NCBI RefSeq assembly: GCF_020616335.1
Contig: NZ_CP085051.1
Coordinates: 1,178,001-1,242,000 of the forward strand
DNA from: Corynebacterium uberis
GTDB lineage: Bacteria; Actinomycetota; Actinomycetes; Mycobacteriales; Mycobacteriaceae
Length of the DNA: 64,000 nucleotides
Direction: 5' to 3'
The translations under genes and the position numbers were made by a program. This document shows positions 10,107 through 18,113 of this stretch, piece by piece (within the stretch, counting starts at the first letter, position 1; every line of letters starts with the position of its first letter). The notes under the pieces are model-generated. The model was not told where the DNA came from and searched no databases. It saw only the letters and a program-made list of their open reading frames with translations.

Positions 10107-10834
10107 GCAGCGCGGATAGACAGCTGAGCAACATGCCGGACGGGGGACTGGTGCTTGCCGTCGACGGCCCCTCCGGGACAGGAAAGTCCACCACCTGCCG
10201 CACCCTGGCCGCCCAGTTGGGGGCCCGTTACGTGGACACCGGGGCGATGTACCGCGTGGCCACGTTGGCGGTGCTGCGGGCGGGCGTGGACCCGGCGGAC
10301 GCGGACGCCGTGATCGCTGCGACGTCCGACCTGGGCCTTGGGATCAGCGATGATCCGCACTCCCATGAGGTGCTTCTCGACGGCGAAGACGTCTCCGGGC
10401 CCATCCGGGGTGCGGAGGTGACCGCCGCGGTCTCCGCCGTTTCCGCGATACCCGAAGTTCGCGCCAACCTTGTGGCCCTGCAGCGCGACCTGACGCGCAG
10501 AGCTCACCGCGCGATTGTGGAGGGCCGCGACATCGGCACGGTGGTGCTTGTCGACGCCCCCGCCAAGGTGTTTCTCACCGCCTCACCGCAGGTGCGGGCA
10601 CAACGCCGCTATGACCAGGACCGCTTGGCTGGACGGCCGGCTGATCTCGAGGCCACGCTGGCAGACGTCATGCGCCGCGACGAGGCGGATTCCTCCCGGG
10701 CGGCCTCCCCGCTGCGCCCCGCCGCGGACGCGGTGGTGGTTGACACCTCGGAGCTCAGCCCGCAGCAGGTCATTGAGCAACTCATTGATATTGTGCGCCG
10801 CAGCGCACCGCAGCAGGAAGGACAGGGCTCATGA
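10103..10834 (+). CDS. cmk: Cytidylate kinase
   Basis: A 243-aa (d)CMP kinase that makes CDP from CMP and ATP. The P-loop is [13 protein letters not shown] near residue 20, followed by YVDTGAMYR, which binds the nucleotide, and later EGRDIGTVV, all diagnostic of Cmk. The protein is slightly longer than the about 225 aa of most family members through its N-terminus, and an in-frame ATG at residue 11 is an alternative start. GTG 10103 overlaps the rluB stop and the cmk stop overlaps the der start by ATGA. Co-expression with the ribosome maturation genes rluB and der is the common actinobacterial arrangement. Confidence 0.95.
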   Translation: MSSADRQLSNMPDGGLVLAVDGPSGTGKSTTCRTLAAQLGARYVDTGAMYRVATLAVLRAGVDPADADAVIAATSDLGLGISDDPHSHEVLLDGEDVSGPIRGAEVTAAVSAVSAIPEVRANLVALQRDLTRRAHRAIVEGRDIGTVVLVDAPAKVFLTASPQVRAQRRYDQDRLAGRPADLEATLADVMRRDEADSSRAASPLRPAADAVVVDTSELSPQQVIEQLIDIVRRSAPQQEGQGS

Positions 10835-12393
10835 GCGACCACGATGGAACCGCTGAGGACCGCACGCAGGCCAGTGAGCTGGCGCCGCAGGAGCCGGAGA
10901 CCCAGTTCTTTGGCCACACGGACCAGGTGGACTATGACGACACCCCGGTGCCAGGCGGCGGTTGGGCCGCCTCCGATTTTGATCTCTCCGAGTTTGGCGA
11001 CGCGGACCTGGCCGAGGACGACTGGCAGGCCCTAGAGGCCGAATTCGGCGTCGAGGCGACCCCCAACGTCGAGGAGGCCCTGTGCACCGTTGCTGTGGTA
11101 GGCCGCCCGAATGTGGGCAAGTCCTCGCTGGTCAACCGCTTCCTTGGGCGTCGCGAGGCCGTGGTGGAAGACACCCCTGGGGTGACCCGGGACCGGGTGT
11201 CCTACCTGGCTGAGTGGACCAACCGGCGCTTCTGGGTGCAAGATACCGGCGGGTGGGACCCCAACGTGCGGGGCATCCACGCCGCCATCGCCCGGCAGGC
11301 CGAGGGCGCGATGGAGACCGCGGACGTCATCGTCTTTGTGGTGGACTCCAAGGTGGGCGTCACAGCCACGGACGAGGTGATGGCTCGCCGGCTGCAGAAG
11401 TCCTCCGTGCCCGTGATCCTGGTGGCCAACAAGTTTGATTCGGACACCCAGCTGGCGGACGTGGCGGAGTTCTATGCCCTGGGTTTGGGCGAGCCCTACC
11501 CGGTTTCGGCGCAGCATGGCCGGGGTAACGCGGACGTGCTGGATGAGATCTTGCGCTCTTTCCCGCAGACCCCGCGGGCGACGTCGATCGTCTCGGGCCC
11601 GCGGCGCGTGGCGCTGGTGGGCCGCCCGAATGTGGGCAAGTCCTCGCTGCTTAATAAGTTCACCGGCGAGCAGCGTGCGGTGGTAGATAACGTGGCGGGA
11701 ACCACGGTGGATCCGGTGGATTCGATCGTGGAGCTCGACCAGCGCACGTGGCGTTTTGTGGACACCGCGGGTTTGCGCAAGAAGGTGAAGAATGCGCAGG
11801 GCCACGAGTATTACGCGTCGCTACGCACGCGGGGCATCATCGACGCCGCCGAGGTGTGCGTCATGCTTATCGACGCCTCCCAGCCAGTCACGGAGCAAGA
11901 TCAGCGGGTGCTCGCGATGATCCTGGAGGCGGGCAAGGCGTTGGTCATTGCCTTTAACAAGTGGGACCTCATGGATGAGGATCGCCGCTGGGAGTTGGAC
12001 CGCGAGCTGGATCAGCAGTTGGCGCATGTGCCGTGGGTGACGCGGATTAACATCTCCGCCAAGACCGGTCGCGCGCTCCAGCGCCTCGAACCGGCGATGA
12101 TTGAAGCCTTGGATAACTGGGACAAGCGCATTTCTACAGGCCAGTTGAATAACTGGGTGCGTGCGACCATTGCCAAGAATCCGCCGCCGATGAAGAATAA
12201 TCGGCTGCCGCGGGTGCTTTTTGCCACGCAGGCCACCACTCGTCCGCCCACAGTGGTGCTGTTTACCACGGGTTTCCTTGATGCCGGCTACCGCCGCTAT
12301 TTGGAGCGGATGTTCCGCGAGGAGTTCGGTTTTCACGGCACTCCGGTGCGTTTTGCGGTGCGCATTAGGGAGCGCAAGCAGCGGAAGAAGTAG
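10831..12393 (+). CDS. der: Ribosome-associated GTPase Der (EngA)
   Basis: A 520-aa double-GTPase that acts in 50S ribosomal subunit assembly. Two G domains are visible, each with [10 protein letters not shown] as G1 (about residues 90 and 265) and with NKFDSD and NKWDLM as G4. A C-terminal KH-like domain ends with [10 protein letters not shown]. An acidic N-terminal extension of about 80 residues ([17 protein letters not shown] region) precedes the first domain; such extensions occur in actinobacterial Der. ATG 10831 overlaps the cmk stop. A variant of the dispersed motif at 11865 encodes MLIDAS. Confidence 0.95.
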   Translation: MSDHDGTAEDRTQASELAPQEPETQFFGHTDQVDYDDTPVPGGGWAASDFDLSEFGDADLAEDDWQALEAEFGVEATPNVEEALCTVAVVGRPNVGKSSLVNRFLGRREAVVEDTPGVTRDRVSYLAEWTNRRFWVQDTGGWDPNVRGIHAAIARQAEGAMETADVIVFVVDSKVGVTATDEVMARRLQKSSVPVILVANKFDSDTQLADVAEFYALGLGEPYPVSAQHGRGNADVLDEILRSFPQTPRATSIVSGPRRVALVGRPNVGKSSLLNKFTGEQRAVVDNVAGTTVDPVDSIVELDQRTWRFVDTAGLRKKVKNAQGHEYYASLRTRGIIDAAEVCVMLIDASQPVTEQDQRVLAMILEAGKALVIAFNKWDLMDEDRRWELDRELDQQLAHVPWVTRINISAKTGRALQRLEPAMIEALDNWDKRISTGQLNNWVRATIAKNPPPMKNNRLPRVLFATQATTRPPTVVLFTTGFLDAGYRRYLERMFREEFGFHGTPVRFAVRIRERKQRKK

Positions 12394-12408
12394 ACATTAT
12401 ATCGGTGC

Positions 12409-12454
12409 GAGGGTACACCCTCCAAGCCGATTAAATGTGACCATTGCCATGGTC
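12409..12454 (+). promoter_or_regulatory. two perfect inverted repeats upstream of Dcu carrier
   Basis: GAGGGT-AC-ACCCTC at 12409-12422 and GACCAT-TGCC-ATGGTC at 12439-12454 are perfect palindromic elements 30 bp apart in the 193-bp gap before the Dcu gene. Either could be an operator; the first could also act as a weak end structure for der. No matching regulator was identified. Confidence 0.45.
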
Positions 12455-12586
12455 TGATCATTTCCCTTCGGCCCTGCAAGCTGGATAGCGTCGAGGTGGT
12501 ATCCCGGAGAGATTCTGGGCGCCACCGCGGCGCTTTCTTTGTGCCGTTTCTTGCAACGCTGACCCCTTGTGGAAAGGTCACTTCTC

Positions 12587-13972
12587 ATGCTTGCCTCGGT
12601 GCTCGACCCAACGTCGGTGCTGGCCATTGTCCTTCAGGTCCTTGTCATCCTGAGCTGTCTGCTCGTCGGAACACGCTTCGGAGGGATTGGCCTGGGCCTT
12701 ATCTCGGGGATTGGGCTGTTGGTCCTGGTCTTTGCCTTCGGACTGACCCCGGGGGAGCCGCCCGTCTCCGTCATGCTGACCATCGTGGCGGTTATTGGAT
12801 GTGCGGCAACGTTGCAACAAGCCGGCGGCCTGGATGTGATGATGCAGTTCGCAGAGCGCATCTTGCGCCGCAACCCGTCGATGGTGACCATTCTGGCGCC
12901 CCTGACCACCTGGACGCTGACGGTGCTGTGCGGTACCGGGCACGTGGTCTACACCATGTTTCCCATCATCGAGGACATCGCCGTGAAGAAGGGCATCCGC
13001 CCCGAGCGCCCCATGGCCGTGTCCTCCACGGCCGCGCAGATGGGCATCACGGCCTCCCCGGTCTCCGTTGCCACCGTCTCCCTGGCCTCCATCCTGGCCG
13101 AGCACGCTGGCGTGATTGATAAGGCCTACTCCATCCCGCAGATCCTGTCCGTGGCCCTGCCGGCCTCCCTGTGCGGCGTGTTGTTGGCGGCCCTGTGGTC
13201 CGTGCGCCGCGGCAAGGATCTGGACCAGGATCCGGAGTTCCAGCGGCGCTTGCAGGACCCGGAGTTTCGGGAGCAGGTGTATAGCCACTCGGAGACGCTG
13301 ATTGGCAAGGTGTTCCCGGCCTCGGCCTTCCGCGCAATGTACATCTTCTTTACCGGCATCATCGTGGTGGTCGTGCTGGGTGCCTTTGACGGCCTGCGCC
13401 CCAGCTTCCCGGGCAAGGACGGCACCCTGACCCCGCTGTCGATGAACCTGGTTATCCAGATGGTCATGCTCGTCTCGGGCGCGGCGATCCTGCTGTCCTG
13501 CAAGGTTGAGCACGCCAAGATCGCCTCTACCGCGGTATTTAAGGCCGGAATGACGGCGGTGTTTTCCGTCTTTGGTGTCGCCTGGATGGCCGATACTTTC
13601 TTTGGCACCCACATTGATGCGCTGGAGTCCGGACTGGGAAGCGTGGTTTCTTCCGCGCCGTGGATGTATGCCATTGCTTTGCTCATCGTGTCCAAGCTGG
13701 TCAATTCCCAGGGCGCGGCGCTGGTGGCTATCGCCCCCATTGGGCTGCACCTGGGCATCGACCCGGCCGTCATCGTCGGATTCTATGGCGCCGCCTACGG
13801 CTACTGGATTCTGCCCACCTATCCTTCAGACCTGGCCTGCATCGGGTTTGATACCACCGGTACCACGCGCATCGGGAAGTTTGTGATCAACCACTCCTTC
13901 CTCATCCCGGGCGCCATTTGTGTGGCCACCTCCTGCGTGGTGGGCTCCCTGCTGGCCCAGGTGGTGCTCTAG
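12587..13972 (+). CDS. Dcu-family anaerobic C4-dicarboxylate transporter
   Basis: A 461-aa, 10-12-helix carrier of the DcuA/DcuB family, which exchanges fumarate, malate or aspartate for succinate during fumarate respiration. Blocks close to E. coli DcuB are LRRNP, LTVLCGTGHVVYT, RPERPMAVSS and QMGITASPVSVA. A cytoplasmic loop with DQDPEFQRRLQDPEF and the final WILPTYPSD block complete the match. ATG 12587 is used with GGAAAGG (12571-12577) nine bases upstream, rather than GTG 12569. The gene stands alone, convergent with a methyltransferase gene. With the pyruvate formate-lyase operon it points to fermentative growth. DcuA and DcuB subtypes cannot be separated here. Confidence 0.9.
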   Translation: MLASVLDPTSVLAIVLQVLVILSCLLVGTRFGGIGLGLISGIGLLVLVFAFGLTPGEPPVSVMLTIVAVIGCAATLQQAGGLDVMMQFAERILRRNPSMVTILAPLTTWTLTVLCGTGHVVYTMFPIIEDIAVKKGIRPERPMAVSSTAAQMGITASPVSVATVSLASILAEHAGVIDKAYSIPQILSVALPASLCGVLLAALWSVRRGKDLDQDPEFQRRLQDPEFREQVYSHSETLIGKVFPASAFRAMYIFFTGIIVVVVLGAFDGLRPSFPGKDGTLTPLSMNLVIQMVMLVSGAAILLSCKVEHAKIASTAVFKAGMTAVFSVFGVAWMADTFFGTHIDALESGLGSVVSSAPWMYAIALLIVSKLVNSQGAALVAIAPIGLHLGIDPAVIVGFYGAAYGYWILPTYPSDLACIGFDTTGTTRIGKFVINHSFLIPGAICVATSCVVGSLLAQVVL

Positions 13973-13988
13973 CTGCGGGCAGCCCCGG

Positions 13989-14774
13989 CTAGCGCTCCAG
14001 GGCAAAGGCATCGGTGCGGTAGGGCAGCACCACAGGGTCATAGGGACCCAATGCGGTGTGCTCGAAGAGGTACCAGGTCAAGTTTTCCTTCAGCCTGTTG
14101 CGCGCTGCCGGGGAGGCACGCAGCCAAAAAGAGCGCGTCGCGGCGAGAGTAAAGAGGTCGCGCGCCTGCATCGTCTGCGTCCAGCGCAGGCGCACCTCCT
14201 GTGCGATGTGCCAGGGGCGGGCTACCTCCGGGCTAAACCCCTTCCGCAGGATGTCCCCAGAATGCATGATGCGGGCCAGCCGCAGCACCCAGGGGTCCGC
14301 CACGTCGAGAGTGTTCCACGCCAGCACCACGCGCCCGCCCGGGGCAACAATCCGATCGAACTCGGTGCAGGCGGCGGGGACGGTGACCCAGTGCCACGTC
14401 TGGGCGCAGGCCACGGCGTCCACGGAGGCGTCGGCAAGCGCGGTAGCCTCCGCCGTGGCGCGCAGGATGGGAACGGGAGCCCAGGAGGAGAGCACTCGAG
14501 TCATATCCGGGCTGGGGTCGGAGGCCACCACGCGATAGCCGCAATTGAGAAGCGATTCCGTGAATTTCCCGGTACCTGCGCCAACCTCGGCGACCAGGCG
14601 GGCGCGCCCACACAGCCGGGCCACCTCATGGGGGTACCCGGGGCGGACGTCATGATAGCGGCTCGCCCCGCGCGCAAAGGCGCCCGCAGTGTGCACACGC
14701 TGCTCCGGGGACGCAAAATGCGGGCGCTGCCTGCGCGATGGCGGGCGAAAAGCTGGTACATGCGAGGAATTCAT
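13989..14774 (-). CDS. Class I SAM-dependent methyltransferase
   Basis: A 261-aa methyltransferase with the SAM-binding glycine motif VAEVGAGTGKFTE at about residue 60, an acidic residue at the end of strand 2 (VVASDPSPDM) and the later ACAQTWHWV block typical of the Methyltransf_11 group with the TargetSite-like GAFARGASRYHDVRPGYP start. The long frame reaches 14888, but ATG 14774 begins a sensible N-terminus and leaves room for divergent promoters with the esterase gene. No strong Shine-Dalgarno sequence precedes it. The substrate is unknown, and neighbours give no hint. Confidence 0.85.
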   Translation of the reverse strand: MNSSHVPAFRPPSRRQRPHFASPEQRVHTAGAFARGASRYHDVRPGYPHEVARLCGRARLVAEVGAGTGKFTESLLNCGYRVVASDPSPDMTRVLSSWAPVPILRATAEATALADASVDAVACAQTWHWVTVPAACTEFDRIVAPGGRVVLAWNTLDVADPWVLRLARIMHSGDILRKGFSPEVARPWHIAQEVRLRWTQTMQARDLFTLAATRSFWLRASPAARNRLKENLTWYLFEHTALGPYDPVVLPYRTDAFALER

Positions 14775-14875
14775 TGCTAGCCACTGTATCCTTAGAGACT
14801 TGCGCAGCCACAACCCCGCGCAGGCGGACAGCGAGGGCGCGCAATCACAGAACCCAAGGCAAAGAAGGGTTGGGT

Positions 14876-15898
14876 ATGAGACGAACACAACTCGCGGCGA
14901 TGCTTCTCGCCGTGGGGGTGATGCTGGGCATCTTTTTGACGGTGGTCCTCGACTCCGTGGCCCGACAGTCTCACCAGCAGGCGAGCGCCATCACCGGCGT
15001 TGCCGAACCATTTACGCAGGTCGCTCCGGGAACAACGGAGACCTTTTCTTTAGTATCGGCAGAGCTTAACCGCACCTTTTTGCTCAGTCGGCCGGCAACC
15101 CCCGTGCCAGCAGCCGGCTACCCAGTGATCTTCATGTTCCACGGCTGGCAGGAAACCGCAGCACAGATGCGCGACTACTCCCAAATGGACCATGCCGACG
15201 CACTGGTTGTCTACGCCGACGGCATCGCCCGAGCATGGGCGGGAGGGCCCTATTCCAAAACCAACCAAAATGGAGGCGACGAGGTCCTAGTACGCGACAT
15301 TTTGGCCCGACTCTCAGCAACCTATCCCATTGATGGACAACGCGTCTTCGCTGTCGGACTGTCCAACGGTGGAGGGTTTACCGCGTTGCTGAGCTGCCGG
15401 GCCCCAGACATCATCCACGCCGTGGCTGAAGTCTCCGCGGCGAACTACTCAGCAGTGCGCAGAAACTGTTCACCTACTCCCGTGCCTACGCTGTCGATCC
15501 ACGGGACCAATGATGGCGTCATGCACTTTGATGGCGGCACCCGCCACGGCTCGCCCTATGACGCGGTGCCGGCTGCACGACGCTTCGATTCCAACCGCAA
15601 CGGCTGCACCGGGGAGAACATTATCCCGCAAGGCCCAGCCATCGATTACTACCAACAACAAGGCTGCCAGGTGCCCACGGACTTCTACACCATCAAGGGC
15701 GGGGTCCACATCTGGGACGGCGCCCCCGCGGACGCCAACGCCTCGGTGCCCAAGGGTTTTGCCACGGACAAGGTCCTCGAGTTCTTCGGGGTGGGCCGCC
15801 AGCCCGAGCAGCCCGTGGAGCCGCCACCGCCGGCACCGCCGGAGCCTGCCCCGCAACCCGAGGAGCCGGTGCCGCCGGAGCTGCCCGAGTTGCCTTAA
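14876..15898 (+). CDS. Exported alpha/beta-hydrolase esterase (PHB-depolymerase / LpqC-like)
   Basis: A 340-aa secreted or anchored esterase. The N-terminus MRRTQLAAMLLAVGVMLGIF is a signal-anchor. The hydrolase core has the oxyanion block FMFHGWQE, the nucleophile elbow GLSNGGGF, a likely Asp in IHGTNDGVM and the His in GVHIWDGA, as in LpqC/feruloyl-esterase-type and poly(3-hydroxybutyrate) depolymerase-type proteins. Cys pairs (SCRAPD, RNCSP, NGCTG, QGCQV) fit an extracytoplasmic location. The last 35 residues are a Pro/Glu-rich tail. ATG 14876 has AGAAGGG upstream. It is a single gene followed by a terminator shared with the convergent tRNA. Confidence 0.85.
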   Translation: MRRTQLAAMLLAVGVMLGIFLTVVLDSVARQSHQQASAITGVAEPFTQVAPGTTETFSLVSAELNRTFLLSRPATPVPAAGYPVIFMFHGWQETAAQMRDYSQMDHADALVVYADGIARAWAGGPYSKTNQNGGDEVLVRDILARLSATYPIDGQRVFAVGLSNGGGFTALLSCRAPDIIHAVAEVSAANYSAVRRNCSPTPVPTLSIHGTNDGVMHFDGGTRHGSPYDAVPAARRFDSNRNGCTGENIIPQGPAIDYYQQQGCQVPTDFYTIKGGVHIWDGAPADANASVPKGFATDKVLEFFGVGRQPEQPVEPPPPAPPEPAPQPEEPVPPELPELP

Positions 15899-15919
15899 GC
15901 ACCTTAAGCACCTTAAGCA
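15893..15919 (+). repeat. 9-bp triplicate at the esterase stop
   Basis: CCTTAAGCA occurs three times in direct succession, beginning at the last codons and the TAA of the esterase gene. The number of copies could change without altering the protein. Confidence 0.8.
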
Positions 15920-15985
15920 CCGTGGAGCGCCGGAAGCTTTTCAAGCTCCCGGAGCGATGGGGCAGCGGCGTACCGGCCGCCTACG

Positions 15986-16032
15986 CAACAAACCCCGGGG
16001 CCCTGCTGTGGCAGGATCCCGGGGTTGTTTCT
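15986..16032 (+). terminator. Bidirectional terminator between esterase and tRNA-Pro
   Basis: AACCCCGGG (15991-15999) pairs with CCCGGGGTT (16018-16026), with an inner GCCCTGC/GCAGG pairing, followed by GTTTCTT on the plus strand and preceded by AACAA, which gives U residues on the minus strand. It lies between two converging transcripts. Confidence 0.75.
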
Positions 16033-16034
16033 TG

Positions 16035-16111
<77 letters not shown>

Positions 16112-16208
16112 CTACGTGCTATCCGGCCTGGTGAACAAGCCACCCAAACCGGTCCTGGCAACGGGTTAAAGGTTACAACACTGTCGTTCTAAAGAAGAAA
16201 TCCCCAGC

Positions 16209-16625
16209 TCACAAGGATGATTCCTGGACGTAAAACCAGCGGCCATCGCGGCGGACGAACTCGGAGTTCTCCCGCTGCGAACCGGCGGCGGCCCCCGACC
16301 CCGGCAGCGGCTTGAAAAACGCCTCAAAGTCGACGGTGCCCCGCTCGTCGAGCAGGCCGCCTCCGGTGGTGGCGTAGATCTCCAGCCGGTAGAAGCGCAC
16401 GGGGGAGTCTTTCAGATCCAGGTCTGCCGGGCGGGTAGCCGGATCCCAGGTGGCCAGCAGATAGTCGGCATCGCCGACGGCGAAGGCGCTAAACCGGGAG
16501 CGCATGAGCGCCGCGGCGGTGGGGGCGGTGTGGCCGGCGTGGTAGCGGCGGCAGCACTCGCCGTAGGACAGGCCAGTGCCGCAGGGGCAGCGCCGCGAAT
16601 CCGGATAGATGTTGACCTGGTTCAT
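16209..16625 (-). CDS. YchJ-family SEC-C motif protein
   Basis: A 138-aa protein of the YchJ (UPF0225) family. The N-terminal SEC-C-type zinc motif is CPCGTGLSYGECCRRYH, with four Cys/His ligands, followed by the NTF2-like domain opening LMRSRFSAFAVGDADYLLATW. Function is not known; SEC-C motifs bind zinc and often contact proteins or nucleic acid. The gene starts directly after the stop of the upstream hydrolase-OsmC gene (16626), so the two are one transcript. Length matches the family. Confidence 0.88.
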   Translation of the reverse strand: MNQVNIYPDSRRCPCGTGLSYGECCRRYHAGHTAPTAAALMRSRFSAFAVGDADYLLATWDPATRPADLDLKDSPVRFYRLEIYATTGGGLLDERGTVDFEAFFKPLPGSGAAAGSQRENSEFVRRDGRWFYVQESSL

Positions 16626-17780
16626 CTAGGCATCCTGGATGTCTAGGCCGGCCAGGACGGCGCGCAGGTCGGTGCCATCGGCGGCCGCCACCAGGGTGGC
16701 CCGCTCGGTCGCGCTGGGCTCTGGGCTCAGGGCGATGGTGCGCCGTGCCTGGCGGGGAGCGGTGCGGGTGAGGGTGACAGAGACGTCGTCAAGCGTGATG
16801 CGCTGGGCGCGCGCGGCGGTGCGGATGGCCTCGGCGGCGTCGGCGCTCAGGGCGGCCAGGACAAGATCATCCGGGCTGTGGCCTGCGGACTTGCCGCCCC
16901 GCTCGCGGGGAAGGTCCGTGGTCAGCCGCCCGGTAGCCAACGTCACGGTGTCTGCCTGCCGGGAGCCGCCTGCCGGGGTGGACACCACGGTTCCCGGCTC
17001 CGGTGAGGTTTCCTGGTTAACCGGAACCAGGTAGGGCTTAACCCAGGTGCCAATGATCTCCCCGGCGCGCGCGGCCGCGCCCTGGCGGGTGAGCAGATGA
17101 TCGGCCTTATCCAGGCTGACCAGGGACTTAGGGTAGCGGGTGAGCTGGAAGATCTTCTGGGCGTTGTCCACGCCCACGGTCTGGTCGACGGGGGAATGGA
17201 CGATCAAAAGCGGGCGGCGCAGCCGCGGCAGGTAGGCCTCCACGTTGGTCTCTGCGAGGTCTTCGAGGAAGGGCCGGGAGATGACGATCTCGCGCCCGCC
17301 GAGGATCACCGTCACCGCCCCATGCTCATCGACCTCCTTGATGCGGTCTGCGTAGTGGAGCACGGAGTGCGCCGGGTCGAAGGGAGCGCCCACGGTGGCC
17401 ACCGCCTTGAGGCCTTTGAGTTGACCGGCGGCGCGCAGGACGGCGGCCCCGCCGAGTGAGTGGCCGATCATCAGCTGCGGGGCGGCGTAGTTGGCCTCCA
17501 TGAACTCGTAGGCGCAGCGCAGGTCCTCCACGTTGGAGCTAAAGCTCGTCTCCGCGAAGTCGCCTTCGGATTGGCCGAGGCCGGGGAAGTCGAAGCGCAA
17601 GGTGGCGATGCCAAAATCGGTCAGCTTTTTGGCTATGCGTGACGCCGCCGGGGTGAACCGGGAGCCGGTGAAACAGTGCGCGAAGATGGCGTAGGCCAGC
17701 GGCGGCGTATCAGGCAGATCGATGGTGCCGGCCATGGCGGTGCCCTGGGAGGACGTGAGCGAGACGGTGCGTGAATACAC
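16626..17780 (-). CDS. Alpha/beta hydrolase fused to a degenerate OsmC domain
   Basis: A 384-aa protein. Residues 1-245 form an alpha/beta hydrolase with the nucleophile in IGHSLGGAA, an Asp in VHSPVDQTVG and a His in KADHLLTRQ. Residues 265-384 resemble an OsmC/Ohr domain (VTLATGRLTTDLPRERGGKS, GHSPDDLVLAALSADAA). Proteins of this bifunctional type normally carry the two OsmC peroxidase Cys residues; both are absent here (ALSADAA replaces the Cys-containing block, and the C-terminal CPVH motif is missing), and the protein ends early. The hydrolase is probably active, the OsmC part probably not as a peroxidase. Next gene downstream: the YchJ protein. Confidence 0.82.
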   Translation of the reverse strand: MYSRTVSLTSSQGTAMAGTIDLPDTPPLAYAIFAHCFTGSRFTPAASRIAKKLTDFGIATLRFDFPGLGQSEGDFAETSFSSNVEDLRCAYEFMEANYAAPQLMIGHSLGGAAVLRAAGQLKGLKAVATVGAPFDPAHSVLHYADRIKEVDEHGAVTVILGGREIVISRPFLEDLAETNVEAYLPRLRRPLLIVHSPVDQTVGVDNAQKIFQLTRYPKSLVSLDKADHLLTRQGAAARAGEIIGTWVKPYLVPVNQETSPEPGTVVSTPAGGSRQADTVTLATGRLTTDLPRERGGKSAGHSPDDLVLAALSADAAEAIRTAARAQRITLDDVSVTLTRTAPRQARRTIALSPEPSATERATLVAAADGTDLRAVLAGLDIQDA

Positions 17781-18113
17781 GAGGAGCCTAGGGTGCCTTT
17801 CTTGGGATCGGTCAGGCCCGCAAAACTATGGGGATGCCGCTGCGGGGCGCGTTCTTACCCCCATAGCGTAGACACCTGCGCGCGGCGGGGTCGTACGGGT
17901 AGCAGTACCGGAGGTGGCGCTGGTGGCGGTGCTCGCGCGGGCGTCGGCAGTAATCCGGTACCGCGGGGTGCGCAAGCGCGAAGCCCACGCCCCGCGAGGC
18001 CCGCACCGCGAACCCGGGGCATGAGCGGGCGCGTGGGGGTGGGTTAGGCTTAAAACCTGGAGCGTGCCTCCCGCAGGTTCCCACTGACCCACTCGATGAC
18101 GGAGGTGACCCGC
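17781..18113 (+). other. Gene-free interval before secA2
   Basis: No coding region with a supported product is seen in these 333 bases. A long-loop hairpin CTATGGGG/CCCCATAG lies around 17827-17868. A possible -10 box TAGGCT is at 18045-18050, about 64 bases before the secA2 start. The rest is G/C-rich sequence with short open frames on the minus strand that resemble no family. Confidence 0.5.

Noticed and set aside
17812..18092. About 90-aa minus-strand frames before secA2
   Set aside because: Two overlapping frames of equal length in different phases, both Arg/Pro-rich, as expected from G/C-rich non-coding DNA.
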